Positions 40,195-48,693 of a DNA stretch of 64,000 nt are shown here, one piece after another. Below the pieces are notes generated by a model. That model was not told the origin of the DNA. It did no database searches and worked only from the letters and a program-made list of their open reading frames with translations. The DNA is from Exiguobacterium sp. s122 (GTDB lineage Bacteria; Bacillota; Bacilli; Exiguobacteriales; Exiguobacteriaceae), in contig NZ_JACSMD010000003.1 of NCBI RefSeq assembly GCF_018618475.1, positions 1 through 64,000 of the forward strand, given 5' to 3'. Position numbers and translations under genes: made by a program. Positions within the stretch are counted from its first letter, which is position 1. Each line of letters begins with the position of its first letter.

Positions 40195-41298
40195 ATGAAT
40201 TCTAGAACCCAGGCTCGTAGACGTCGTAAAGGACCGTCTGCGTTTTATAAACTGTTCAGCGCTGTCGTCCTCATCGTGGTCATTGCCGGCTCGAGCATGT
40301 ATGGGACTGCCTTTTATAAAGCACACAACATGTTGTCGGGCACACAAGTGACACTAGATGACGACCCGATGGTAGAACCGACCCGGTTTGATAAGGAAGA
40401 TACAGAAAGCTTCCTCGTGCTCGGGACGGATTTGTCGCCTCAAAAGAAAGCACGTGGCGAATACGGACGTTCAGATGTCATGATTGTTGTCATCTTGAAC
40501 AAGAAAGAAAAACAAACGACGATGCTTAGCATTCCGCGTGACTCGTACGTTAACATCGACTATACCGGCTATAATATTCCTTATGGGAAGACAGGCCTTG
40601 ACCAAGATAAAATCACGCACGCTTATTACTTCGGTTCGATGGATGAGTCGAGTCCGAACAACGGCATGCGGATGGCGACGAAGACGGTCGAAGACCTCGT
40701 CGGGATTGAGATTGACCACGTCGTCTCGCTCAACTTCCAAGGATTCGTCGACTTTATCGATGCTGTCGGCGGTGTCGAGATCGACGTCCCATTCTCGTCG
40801 AAACAAAATAGTTTTGACGCGTCTCGTGAGGCCGTCGAAGTCGAGGCCGGTCTTCAACAGTTGACGGGTGAAGAAGCGCTCGCTTACGTTCGAAACCGCT
40901 ATGATGACCCACGTGGTGATATCGGTCGCGGTCAGCGTCAGATGGAAGTCATCAACGCCGTGCTCGAACAATCGCTCGGGACGTCGCTTCTCAACAACTA
41001 CGATAAAGTGTTAAAGGCCGTCGGCGACAATATGCAGACGACGCTCGGACCGAACGACTATATGCGATTGATTGAAGATGTCGGGGCGCTCAACAACACG
41101 GTGCAATACCAGTTGACGGGTGAAGGTGCCCGTGCCAGTGATGGGCACTTCTACTACTTCTTGAACGAGCCGTTGCTCGATGAGGTGCGTTACCGTGTCC
41201 AACAAGCGGATGCCGGAAACGAAGTGCAAGCGATGACGGAGTCAGAGCTCGAATCCTATATGTACGACCCGTCCGGAATCACGTATGAAGCACAATAA
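40195..41298 (+). CDS. LytR-CpsA-Psr family cell-wall ligase
   Basis: A 367-residue LCP protein that transfers teichoic acid or other anionic glycopolymers from a lipid carrier to peptidoglycan, outside the membrane. A basic N-terminus (RRRRKG) and one membrane helix (about 21-43) precede the catalytic domain, which has FLVLGTD, GRSDVMIVVILN and SIPRDSYV with its phosphate-binding arginine. The ATG at 40195 follows GAAGGAG by six bases. It stands alone between the nag genes and the GntR gene, with its own promoter and a shared terminator. Confidence 0.93.
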   Translation: MNSRTQARRRRKGPSAFYKLFSAVVLIVVIAGSSMYGTAFYKAHNMLSGTQVTLDDDPMVEPTRFDKEDTESFLVLGTDLSPQKKARGEYGRSDVMIVVILNKKEKQTTMLSIPRDSYVNIDYTGYNIPYGKTGLDQDKITHAYYFGSMDESSPNNGMRMATKTVEDLVGIEIDHVVSLNFQGFVDFIDAVGGVEIDVPFSSKQNSFDASREAVEVEAGLQQLTGEEALAYVRNRYDDPRGDIGRGQRQMEVINAVLEQSLGTSLLNNYDKVLKAVGDNMQTTLGPNDYMRLIEDVGALNNTVQYQLTGEGARASDGHFYYFLNEPLLDEVRYRVQQADAGNEVQAMTESELESYMYDPSGITYEAQ

Positions 41299-41300
41299 AT

Positions 41301-41340
41301 AATAAAAACGATTTGCCACTTCGGCAAATCGTTTTTATTA
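41301..41340. terminator. Bidirectional terminator
   Basis: AAAAACGATTTGCC and GGCAAATCGTTTTT form a perfect stem with a five-base loop; both strands end in T-rich tracts. It serves the LCP gene and the convergent gntR gene, whose stop codon lies within it. Confidence 0.93.
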
Positions 41341-42066
41341 TAGCCGTTCCATCGCGACCGTGAACGAGTAGGCGTCGCCACGGAACAACGAGCGGCTGTA
41401 TTCGAACATGTCCCCGTTGTCGAGGTACGTCCGTTGATCAATCAAGAGCACCGGTGCCCCGGGCTCAATCGTTAGGAGTTCAGCTTCCTCCTCGCCGGCG
41501 CTCCGGGCTTCAAGCGTTTGTGTCGCATTTTTCAAATGGAGCCCTGCTTGCTCTGCGTACTCGTAGATGGAGCCGATAGCATCCTCTTGCGTCAATTCAG
41601 GTAGTAAAGTGACCGGGATATAGGCCGTCTCAAGGGCGAGCACTTGCTCGTCAGCTAGACGAAGTCGTTTCATCTCGTACACCGGTGTGTCGAGTGCGAC
41701 GCTCAAGCGACGTGATACTTTATACGGAGCCGGAATCGTTTGGAACGACAGCAGGCGTGTGTATGGCCGCATACCACGATGTTTGATTTCTTCCGTGAAA
41801 CTCGTCAAGCCGGAGAGCGCCATCGAAATTTTATTCGTCGCGACGAACGTACCGCGCCCTTTTTGACGATGAAGATAGCCATCGTTGACCAAGTTTTTAA
41901 TAGCTTGGCGGACGGTCATCCGACTGACATCGTACGTCTCGGAAAATTCGCGTTCGGAAGGGATGAGATCACCCGGTTGAAGAAATCCCTCATCTATTTG
42001 TTGCTTTAAATAAGATTCGATTTGATAATAAATAGGAAGCGGGGATTTTTTATCGATCTGTAACAT
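41338..42066 (-). CDS. nagR: GntR/HutC family regulator, probable NagR
   Basis: A 242-residue repressor with an N-terminal winged helix (about 8-72, with PSEREFSETYDVSRMTVRQA) and a C-terminal UTRA ligand domain that usually senses a sugar phosphate. It closely resembles YvoA/NagR of Bacillus, which responds to GlcN-6-P or GlcNAc-6-P, and lies near nagAB, though the LCP gene has come between. CAGACA and TATAAT (42101-42129, minus strand) form a promoter, overlapped by a possible operator half. Confidence 0.85.
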   Translation of the reverse strand: MLQIDKKSPLPIYYQIESYLKQQIDEGFLQPGDLIPSEREFSETYDVSRMTVRQAIKNLVNDGYLHRQKGRGTFVATNKISMALSGLTSFTEEIKHRGMRPYTRLLSFQTIPAPYKVSRRLSVALDTPVYEMKRLRLADEQVLALETAYIPVTLLPELTQEDAIGSIYEYAEQAGLHLKNATQTLEARSAGEEEAELLTIEPGAPVLLIDQRTYLDNGDMFEYSRSLFRGDAYSFTVAMERL

Positions 42067-42100
42067 CTCAATCGCTCCTGACTCATAAGGATTATGCCTT

Positions 42101-42129
42101 ATTATAGACTAAATCAAACTAGTTGTCTG
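42101..42129 (-). promoter_or_regulatory. Promoter of gntR/nagR
   Basis: Reading the minus strand, CAGACA (42129-42124) is 17 bases from TATAAT (42106-42101). A GTCTATAA sequence over the -10 resembles the HutC-type operator core, which would allow self-repression. Confidence 0.6.
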
Positions 42130-42159
42130 AACACATTATAGAGAAAAGAGGTTCCAGTT

Positions 42160-43320
42160 ATGACCGGATGGCAAGGACAAACGACCGTAACAGCACATAA
42201 AGAAGATAAGCGTGGCCATTGGATCGCGCTTGAAGAGACGCACTTTTATGCGGAAGGCGGCGGACAACTGGCTGACACCGGGACGATCGCGGACGAGACC
42301 GTACGAGATGTTCAACAAGTCGACGACGTCGTCTGGCACTTGCTTGAGCGTCCGCTTGAAGTCGGTACAACAGTGACTGCACATGTCGACGAAGCGACAC
42401 GGCGCGACCATTCCGTTCAACATACCGCGCAACACGTATTGACTGCGATTCTTGAAGACCGATACGGCATCGAGACGCTCAGTTTCGGAATCGGCCAAGA
42501 CGACGCCTCGATCGAGATCGGGACCGATGCGTTCGATTGGGTACAAATCGAGAAACTCGAGCAAGACGTGGCGACGGTCATTTACGAAAACCGTCCGATC
42601 CACGTCCGTCAGCTTGATGAAAGGGAAGTCGATCAGGCGAAGTTGCGAAAACCGACGGACCGGACTGGGGTGATTCGGATTGTGGAAATTGAAGGACTCG
42701 ACTATAACGCATGTGGCGGAACACACGTCGTCTCGACGGGACAACTCGGCTTCGTCCACGTGACGTCTTTGAAAAAAGTGCGAGGGAACGTTCGTCTGAC
42801 CTATGTCGCGGGTGAACGGGCGATTCGGGAATCCCAGTCGGCTCGAGCGGCGCTCCGCACGATTCACCAGACGTTATCGACGACGAACGAGACGGTCGCC
42901 ACTCGTGTCCTTGAAGAGCGGAACGCCCGAATCGAACGTGAGAAAGAAGTGAAGGCGCTTGAGGCCCGGGTCGCCAAGGCAAAAGTAGCTGCCTTCTTAC
43001 AAGAAGACAACTATGTAATCACACATATCGGGAAGACCGAAGGCGAAACGCTCACGACGATGATTATCGAGCGTATCGCAGCGACCGGACGAATTGCCGT
43101 CGGGGCCAACCATACGGCCCAGAAATTGATTCTCATGCACGACGGGACGCAGGACATCGCTATCGGGACGTTTTTGAAACGGACGCTCGACGACCTCGGA
43201 ATCGGTCGGGGGGGCGGTAGCCATAAACAAGCGCAGGCGCGATTCGAGTCGGTGCTCGATTTAGAAAAGGCGACAGCCGAAGTCGTCAAACGCTTGCAGG
43301 AAGGGGTCGTCTCATGTTGA
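42160..43320 (+). CDS. AlaX-type alanyl-tRNA editing protein with DHHA1 domain
   Basis: A free-standing editing hydrolase that removes serine or glycine from mischarged tRNA(Ala). The 386-residue protein resembles the second half of alanyl-tRNA synthetase: an N-terminal barrel (ETHFYAEGGGQLADTG), the zinc/catalytic HxxxH pair H88/H92, the CGGTH motif near 187 and a C-terminal DHHA1 domain ending in GRGGGSHKQAQ. Presence of the DHHA1 domain makes it the long AlaX form. Overlaps the next gene by seven bases. Confidence 0.9.
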   Translation: MTGWQGQTTVTAHKEDKRGHWIALEETHFYAEGGGQLADTGTIADETVRDVQQVDDVVWHLLERPLEVGTTVTAHVDEATRRDHSVQHTAQHVLTAILEDRYGIETLSFGIGQDDASIEIGTDAFDWVQIEKLEQDVATVIYENRPIHVRQLDEREVDQAKLRKPTDRTGVIRIVEIEGLDYNACGGTHVVSTGQLGFVHVTSLKKVRGNVRLTYVAGERAIRESQSARAALRTIHQTLSTTNETVATRVLEERNARIEREKEVKALEARVAKAKVAAFLQEDNYVITHIGKTEGETLTTMIIERIAATGRIAVGANHTAQKLILMHDGTQDIAIGTFLKRTLDDLGIGRGGGSHKQAQARFESVLDLEKATAEVVKRLQEGVVSC

Positions 43321-43742
43321 TCATCAAGCACGGTCAAACCGATTCATTGATCGAACAAGCGCGACACGTCCGAGAAGTCGTCTTCATCGGGGAACAAGGC
43401 ATCGATCCTGAACTCGAATATGATGCCCTCGACCCGGTCTGTGTTCACGTCGTCGGAACCGTTGATGCGGAGCCTGTGACGACGGCCCGGCTGCGACCGG
43501 TCGAAGCGGGGATTGGCAAAGTCGAACGGGTCGCGACATTGAAGGCGGCGCGCGGGAACGGCTATGCTCAAGAAGTGATGTTTGAGATTGAGCGCGTCGC
43601 GAAAAGCCAAGGCATGCATACGTTAAAGCTCGGCGCTCAACTGACGGCGCTCCCGTTCTACGAACGGCTCGGGTATGAGGCGTATGGCGATGAATTTTTA
43701 GACGCCAATATCCCGCACCGGATGATGAAAAAGACGTGGTAA
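43314..43742 (+). CDS. GNAT family N-acetyltransferase (YjcF/ElaA-like)
   Basis: A 142-residue acyltransferase that uses acetyl-CoA. The segment VVFIGEQGIDPELEYD and the CoA-binding region ATLKAARGNGYAQEVM match the YjcF-like group, and the C-terminal LPFYERLGYEAYGDEF is the usual GNAT beta-6/7 region. The acceptor is unknown. The start lies inside the alaX coding end with AGGAAGGGG upstream, so the two are translated together. Confidence 0.88.
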   Translation: MLIIKHGQTDSLIEQARHVREVVFIGEQGIDPELEYDALDPVCVHVVGTVDAEPVTTARLRPVEAGIGKVERVATLKAARGNGYAQEVMFEIERVAKSQGMHTLKLGAQLTALPFYERLGYEAYGDEFLDANIPHRMMKKTW

Positions 43743-43778
43743 TGCTTTTTAGAAATTTTCCTTTTTTCTAAAAAAAGG

Positions 43779-43807
43779 TTGGCAAGCCGGATTCGTTTTG
43801 TTATAAC
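43779..43807 (+). promoter_or_regulatory. Promoter of the lysine operon
   Basis: TTGGCA (43779-43784) and TATAAC (43802-43807) are 17 bases apart and lie just upstream of the lysine aptamer. Confidence 0.75.
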
Positions 43808-43824
43808 TAAAACTAACAACTGAC

Positions 43825-43995
43825 AGATAGAGGTTGCGAATGACATGAGTAAGCTTGATCGAGACGGACGCATTCCGGATCGGGCCGAAAGGGGAAATTC
43901 GCCGAAGTCGACGTTCGCATGCGTACGAACGAAGGCTGGGGTAGTCGTGAACAACGCCTACACTGCCATGGATGAAATGCCATGGAGCGCTATCT
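43825..43995 (+). ncRNA. Lysine riboswitch (L-box) upstream of lysC
   Basis: The five-helix lysine aptamer is recognised by AGATAGAGGTTGCGA at its 5' side, GAGTAAG, the segment AAAGGGGAAATTCGCCGAAG, GGCTGGGGTAG and the closing GGAGCGCTATCT. P1 pairs AGATAG (43825-43830) with CTATCT (43990-43995). It precedes aspartokinase, so lysine should shut off the operon. Confidence 0.95.
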
Positions 43996-44082
43996 ACGGA
44001 ACGATTCTTTAATCGTTTTTCAACTGCGCGTACAAGCGGCAGGCCGTAGGGAGAGTGCTTCCTACCGGTCTGCCGCTTTTTC
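43994..44082 (+). promoter_or_regulatory. L-box antiterminator and terminator
   Basis: A strong terminator stem (GCGGCAG...CTGCCGC with CCGTAGG/CCTACCGG inside, 44034-44077) is followed by five T. CTACGG (43994-43999), part of which is the 3' strand of P1, is complementary to CCGTAG (44044-44049) within the terminator, giving the antiterminator. A further small hairpin AACGATT/AATCGTT (44000-44017) followed by TTT lies between. Confidence 0.85.
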
Positions 44083-44114
44083 TGTTGGTGGACATCATGA
44101 AAGTGGGGAACTTG

Positions 44115-45314
44115 ATGACAACCGTATTAAAATTTGGAGGCAGCTCCGTTGCCACAATCGAACAGATTCAGGCAATTTCTGAATACTTGCAAACCCGAGC
44201 TGAGGCCGGTGAGAAGCTCGTCGTCGTCGTATCCGCGATGGGCAAAACGACGGATTCACTCTTGTCACTCGCAAAACAGATTACGGAACGGCCGACGATT
44301 CGAGAACTCGATCGCTTGCTCGCCGTCGGAGAAGAACAGACGATCAGCCTGCTGAGCATCGCCTTGAACTCACGCGGCGTCGCCGCCATCTCGCTGACGG
44401 GACAACAGGCCGGCATCGACACGATGGGCATCCATACGAAAAGTAAGATTAAGGCAATCCGTAAAGAAGTGCTCGAAGAGAAACTACGGACGTACGACGT
44501 CGTCATCGTCGCCGGTTTCCAAGGCGTCAACGAGTTCGGTGACGTCACGACGCTTGGCCGTGGCGGCTCGGACACGACGGCCGTCGCTTTAGCGGCCGTC
44601 CTTAGCAAACGCTGTGAGATTTATACAGACGTTGCCGGCGTCTATACGGCCGACCCGCGCATCCATAAAGAAGCGCGCCGGTTGGACACCGTCTCTTACG
44701 ACGAGATGATGGAGATGAGTGCGCTCGGCTCGAAAGTAATGGAAATGCGCAGCGTCGAGCTTGCGAAAAAATACGATGTAAACATTTTTGTAGGAAAGAC
44801 GCTTGCGAGCGAAGGAGGAACGTGGATTATGGATATGACCCAAGCAATGGAACAAAAAGCGGTGACGAGCGTGAGTGTCGTGAAAAACGTACTCAGCGTC
44901 TCAATTAAACATATCCCGCATTCGGTGGCAGGAGTTGCCGATATTTTCGAAAAATTGTCACAGCGCCATGTCAATATCGATATGATCAGTCAGACAGCGT
45001 TCGACGGGGAAGTTTTCCTCTCGTTCACATGTCCACTCGATGAAGAGGCGTTCCTCGAAGAGGCGCTCGCCGAGTTGACGGAATCGTTCCCGCAAATCAA
45101 GATTGACCGCCATACCGAGCATGCGAAAATCTCGGTCGTCGGCATCGGGATGCGCGACGCAACAGGTGTCGCGTCCGAGTTGTTCGCGACGTTCCGTGAG
45201 AGCGGCATCCCGTTCTATCAAGTCACGACTTCTGAGATCAGCATCTCATACACGATTAACGAACAAGACGTTGAAGCAGCCGTCGCCGCCATCGCGACAC
45301 GCTTCAAATTATAA
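44115..45314 (+). CDS. lysC: Aspartate kinase, lysine-regulated type
   Basis: Phosphorylates aspartate, the first step to lysine, DAP, threonine and methionine. The 399-residue protein begins VLKFGGSSVA, has GRGGSDTTAVALA and two ACT domains after residue 265. Start choice: ATG 44115 gives the usual short N-terminus and follows AAGTGGGG; ATG 44097 in the same frame is possible. Placed directly behind the lysine riboswitch, it is controlled at the RNA level and probably also by feedback through the ACT domains. Confidence 0.94.
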   Translation: MTTVLKFGGSSVATIEQIQAISEYLQTRAEAGEKLVVVVSAMGKTTDSLLSLAKQITERPTIRELDRLLAVGEEQTISLLSIALNSRGVAAISLTGQQAGIDTMGIHTKSKIKAIRKEVLEEKLRTYDVVIVAGFQGVNEFGDVTTLGRGGSDTTAVALAAVLSKRCEIYTDVAGVYTADPRIHKEARRLDTVSYDEMMEMSALGSKVMEMRSVELAKKYDVNIFVGKTLASEGGTWIMDMTQAMEQKAVTSVSVVKNVLSVSIKHIPHSVAGVADIFEKLSQRHVNIDMISQTAFDGEVFLSFTCPLDEEAFLEEALAELTESFPQIKIDRHTEHAKISVVGIGMRDATGVASELFATFRESGIPFYQVTTSEISISYTINEQDVEAAVAAIATRFKL

Positions 45315-45326
45315 GGAGGACGCGAC

Positions 45327-46322
45327 ATGTATAACGTAGCCGTCGTCGGTGCGACCGGTGCCGTCGGCCAAAAGATGATTGACGTATTGACAGAATATGA
45401 ATTCCCGATTAACGAACTGTTGCTTTACGCGTCGGCCCGCTCGGCCGGGAAAACAGTGACCGTGAACGGCCAGGACGTCGTCATCCGAGAACTCTCGGAC
45501 GCGATTTACGCGGACCCGATCGACATCGCGCTCTTCTCGGCCGGTGGGAGCTTGAGTGAACAGTATGCGCCTCGCTTGAGCAAACAAGGGGTCATCGTCA
45601 TCGACAACTCGAGCGCGTTCCGGATGCAGGCGGACATTCCGCTTATCGTCCCGGAAGTGAACCGTGTCGAGCTGAGCCCGGAGAAAACGCTCATCGCCAA
45701 CCCGAACTGTTCGACGATTCAATCGGTCGTCGCGCTTGCCCCGCTCGCTGAAGTATACGGCTTGACGCGCGTCGCCTATACATCGTATCAAGCGGTCTCA
45801 GGGTCGGGCCAAAAAGGGATTGAAGATTTAGAGCGCGGAAGCCGCGGGGAAGAACCACAAAACTACCCGTATCCGATTTACGATAACGTGTTGCCGCATA
45901 TCGACGTCTTTTTAGACAACGGTTATACGAAAGAAGAACAGAAGATGATTGACGAGACGCGCAAAATCTTGAACGCACCGAACCTCGGTGTCACGGCTAC
46001 GTGTGTCCGTGTCCCGGTCCGTAATAGCCACGCCGTCTCGATCACGGTGACGCTCGACCGTGCGGCGACGCTCGCTGAAGTGAAAGCGGTGCTCAGTGAC
46101 GCACCGGGCATCGTCCTTATGGACAACCCGAGTGAGCTTGTCTATCCGACACCGCTCGATGCGAACGGGACGGACGATGTCTACGTCGGACGCGTCCGCG
46201 TCGACGAGTCGCAACCGAACACGTTCCATCTCTGGTGCGTCGCCGATAACGTTCGAAAAGGTGCCGCGGCGAACGCTGTACAAATCGCCCAATGCATGAT
46301 TGGCCAGACCGCCACAAAATAA
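45327..46322 (+). CDS. asd: Aspartate-semialdehyde dehydrogenase
   Basis: Reduces aspartyl phosphate to aspartate semialdehyde with NADPH. The 331-residue protein starts VAVVGATGAVGQKM (nucleotide loop) and has the catalytic cysteine in NPNCSTIQ near residue 129 and GSGQKGIEDL later. AAGGAGGACG precedes the ATG. Second gene of the lysine operon. Confidence 0.96.
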   Translation: MYNVAVVGATGAVGQKMIDVLTEYEFPINELLLYASARSAGKTVTVNGQDVVIRELSDAIYADPIDIALFSAGGSLSEQYAPRLSKQGVIVIDNSSAFRMQADIPLIVPEVNRVELSPEKTLIANPNCSTIQSVVALAPLAEVYGLTRVAYTSYQAVSGSGQKGIEDLERGSRGEEPQNYPYPIYDNVLPHIDVFLDNGYTKEEQKMIDETRKILNAPNLGVTATCVRVPVRNSHAVSITVTLDRAATLAEVKAVLSDAPGIVLMDNPSELVYPTPLDANGTDDVYVGRVRVDESQPNTFHLWCVADNVRKGAAANAVQIAQCMIGQTATK

Positions 46323-46334
46323 GGAGGAGATCAT

Positions 46335-47216
46335 ATGTTCACAGGAGTCGCAACTGCACTCGCCACACCGTTTCAACAAGACGGGTCGCTAAACCTTCCC
46401 GCATGGGAAGCGTTGATTGAAGAACAAATCCAAGAAGGGGTGAGCGGGCTTGTCATCGGAGGCACGACAGGTGAAGGAATGACGATCACGGACGCAGAGT
46501 TCGAGACGCTCCTTACGAAAGCGATCGCCGTCGCACAAGGACGTGCCGTCATCATCGCCGGCACCGGGTCGAACAACACGGCGCTCAGCATCGAAAAGAC
46601 GAAGCGTGCCGCTGAACTCGGCGCTGAGATGGCGATGGTCGTCACACCGTACTACAACAAGTCGACGCAAGCCGGACTCATCGCGCACTTCACAGCGATT
46701 GCGGATGCGTCACCGATTCCGCTCATGCTTTACAACGTGCCGTCACGCACCGGTGTCGCCCTCGAACCGGCGACGGTCGGGGAACTCGCTGACCATCCGC
46801 GCATCGCTGCGCTCAAAGAAGCGAGCGGGGATATCTCGGTCATGGCCCAAATGATGGCCCACTTACCGGAAGGCTTCCCGGTCTATTGCGGCAATGACGA
46901 TCAAATCTTGCCGTACATGGCATGGGGCGCACAAGGCGTCGTCTCGGTCCTCTCAAACGTCTATCCAGGTGCGACCGTCGCACTCGCCGAGGCGCTCCTT
47001 GCCGGAGACTTGGAAACGGCACGCAAGTGGCAAATTCGTTTGCTTCCAGTCATCGATGAACTGTTCGCGGAAGTGAACCCGATTCCGGTCAAAGCCGCAC
47101 TCAATGCGCGCGGCTTCGGCTTCGGTGAACCACGTCTCCCGCTCGTCCCGATGAGCGCGACGGCCGAGGCACGGTTGTTATCGGCAATGGAGCAGTTCAA
47201 CGAGGTGAGACAGTGA
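46335..47216 (+). CDS. dapA: 4-hydroxy-tetrahydrodipicolinate synthase
   Basis: Condenses pyruvate with aspartate semialdehyde, the branch step to lysine. The 293-residue TIM-barrel protein contains GGTTGEG, the YNVPSRTG segment with its catalytic tyrosine and the Schiff-base lysine in ALKEASGD near residue 160. AAGGAGGAG precedes the ATG. Overlaps dapB by four bases. Confidence 0.96.
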   Translation: MFTGVATALATPFQQDGSLNLPAWEALIEEQIQEGVSGLVIGGTTGEGMTITDAEFETLLTKAIAVAQGRAVIIAGTGSNNTALSIEKTKRAAELGAEMAMVVTPYYNKSTQAGLIAHFTAIADASPIPLMLYNVPSRTGVALEPATVGELADHPRIAALKEASGDISVMAQMMAHLPEGFPVYCGNDDQILPYMAWGAQGVVSVLSNVYPGATVALAEALLAGDLETARKWQIRLLPVIDELFAEVNPIPVKAALNARGFGFGEPRLPLVPMSATAEARLLSAMEQFNEVRQ

Positions 47217-47962
47217 ACTTACTCATTCATGGATACGGGGCAATGGGACAGATTGTCGAAGAAGTCGCCCATACACAAAACTTGAACGTCGCCGCCATCG
47301 TCTCACCGGCGGGTGGTGAACATCCGACGTCACTCCGAGACGTCGAGGCGGACATCGATGTCGTCATCGACTTCTCGAACCCGGCGCTGTTAGATGACGT
47401 GCTCGCTTACGGAAAAGCGAATAAAGTCCCGCTCGTTATCGCGACGACCGGCTTCTCGGAAGCCGAGCTCGCGAAAATCGAGGAAGCGTCACGCGAGATT
47501 CCAATCTTCCAGTCGTATAACACGTCTTATGGAATCGCGCTGTTAAAACAGTTATTAGACCAGCTCGTCCCGCTCACGCTCGGTTATGACATCGAAGTGA
47601 TTGAGGCGCACCACCGGAAGAAAGTCGACGCACCAAGCGGGACGGCGGAGTTGCTCGCCCGTGCCATCGAAGCGAAACGTGACGTCACACCGGTATATGA
47701 CCGGACGCCACGCCGCGAAGCGCGGGAAGCGAACGAACTCGGCATGCACTCGGTGCGTGGCGGTACGATTTTCGGTGAACACACCGTCCTCTTTGCCGGG
47801 GACGATGAAATGCTCGAATTGAAACACACGGCCCTGTCGAAACGCGTCTTCGCGAACGGGGCACTCGCTGCGGCGGCGACGATTCTCGACCGCCCGGCCG
47901 GACTTTACAATTTAACGAACCTATACGAGGAGGCTACTCATGTTACTCACAAACGCTTATGA
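47213..47962 (+). CDS. dapB: 4-hydroxy-tetrahydrodipicolinate reductase
   Basis: Reduces the DapA product with NAD(P)H. The 249-residue protein opens with [13 protein letters not shown], a variant of the usual GxxGxMG loop, and carries the catalytic [15 protein letters not shown]. The N-terminal region is short compared with E. coli DapB, as in staphylococci. GTG start within the dapA stop (GTGA); overlaps dapH by 23 bases. Confidence 0.95.
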   Translation: MNLLIHGYGAMGQIVEEVAHTQNLNVAAIVSPAGGEHPTSLRDVEADIDVVIDFSNPALLDDVLAYGKANKVPLVIATTGFSEAELAKIEEASREIPIFQSYNTSYGIALLKQLLDQLVPLTLGYDIEVIEAHHRKKVDAPSGTAELLARAIEAKRDVTPVYDRTPRREAREANELGMHSVRGGTIFGEHTVLFAGDDEMLELKHTALSKRVFANGALAAAATILDRPAGLYNLTNLYEEATHVTHKRL

Positions 47963-48647
47963 AATCGCGCAATACATTAAAGATGCCAAGAAAGAAACGC
48001 CAGTCAAATTATACGTCAACGGCCAATTGGCCGGTCTCACAATCGAGGACGCGAAAGCGTTCGGATCAGATGAGTCGAAGCTGTTCTTGACGACAGCAGA
48101 ACGTGCGGCTGCGTTCCTTGAAACGAACGCGTCGGTCATCACGGATTCCCACCTCGAGTTTGATCGCCGCAATAGTGCCGTTCCAATGCTTGACACAACT
48201 CAACTCAATGCGCGCATCGAGCCAGGCTCATTCATCCGCGATCACGTTCAAATCGGGAACAATGCCGTCGTGATGATGGGTGCGGTCGTCAATATCGGAG
48301 CGGTCATCGGAGACGGTTCGATGGTCGACATGAACGCGGTCATCGGCGCCCGCGGCACACTCGGGAAAAACGTCCACCTTGGAGCCGGCGCAGTTGTCGC
48401 AGGTGTCCTTGAGCCACCTTCAAAAGATCCGGTCATCATCGAAGACGGCGTCATGATTGGTGCGAACGCGGTCATCTTGGAAGGTGTCCGAGTCGGAGAG
48501 AACGCGGTCGTCGCAGCCGGTAGTGTCGTCACGCAAGACGTGCCGCCTGGTGTGGTCGTCGCTGGAACACCTGCCCGCGTTATTAAGCAAAAAGATGAAA
48601 AAACCGCAGAAAAAACACAACTTGTTGATGACTTACGCTCCCTGTAA
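47940..48647 (+). CDS. dapH: Tetrahydrodipicolinate N-acetyltransferase
   Basis: Acetylates tetrahydrodipicolinate, committing the cell to the acetylase route to DAP. The 235-residue protein has an N-terminal alpha/beta domain (1-80) and a left-handed beta helix of hexapeptide repeats, with [26 protein letters not shown] as the active-site region. GAGG precedes the ATG within dapB. The later acetyl-pathway genes (patA, dapL) are not in this window. Confidence 0.93.
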   Translation: MLLTNAYEIAQYIKDAKKETPVKLYVNGQLAGLTIEDAKAFGSDESKLFLTTAERAAAFLETNASVITDSHLEFDRRNSAVPMLDTTQLNARIEPGSFIRDHVQIGNNAVVMMGAVVNIGAVIGDGSMVDMNAVIGARGTLGKNVHLGAGAVVAGVLEPPSKDPVIIEDGVMIGANAVILEGVRVGENAVVAAGSVVTQDVPPGVVVAGTPARVIKQKDEKTAEKTQLVDDLRSL

Positions 48648-48655
48648 CGTATAAT
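48625..48655 (+). promoter_or_regulatory. Possible internal promoter before ilvE
   Basis: A perfect TATAAT at 48650-48655 with TTGATG 19 bases upstream lies across the end of dapH. No terminator separates dapH from ilvE, so it would add to, not replace, transcription from the riboswitch promoter. Confidence 0.45.
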
Positions 48656-48693
48656 AGACAGAAAATATCAAAAATGAATGGGAGAGTTGAACG

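Noticed and set aside
42136-42867. Minus-strand open frame of 243 codons over the alaX gene
   Set aside because: The plus frame has all AlaX motifs; the minus frame has none and would run into the gntR promoter.
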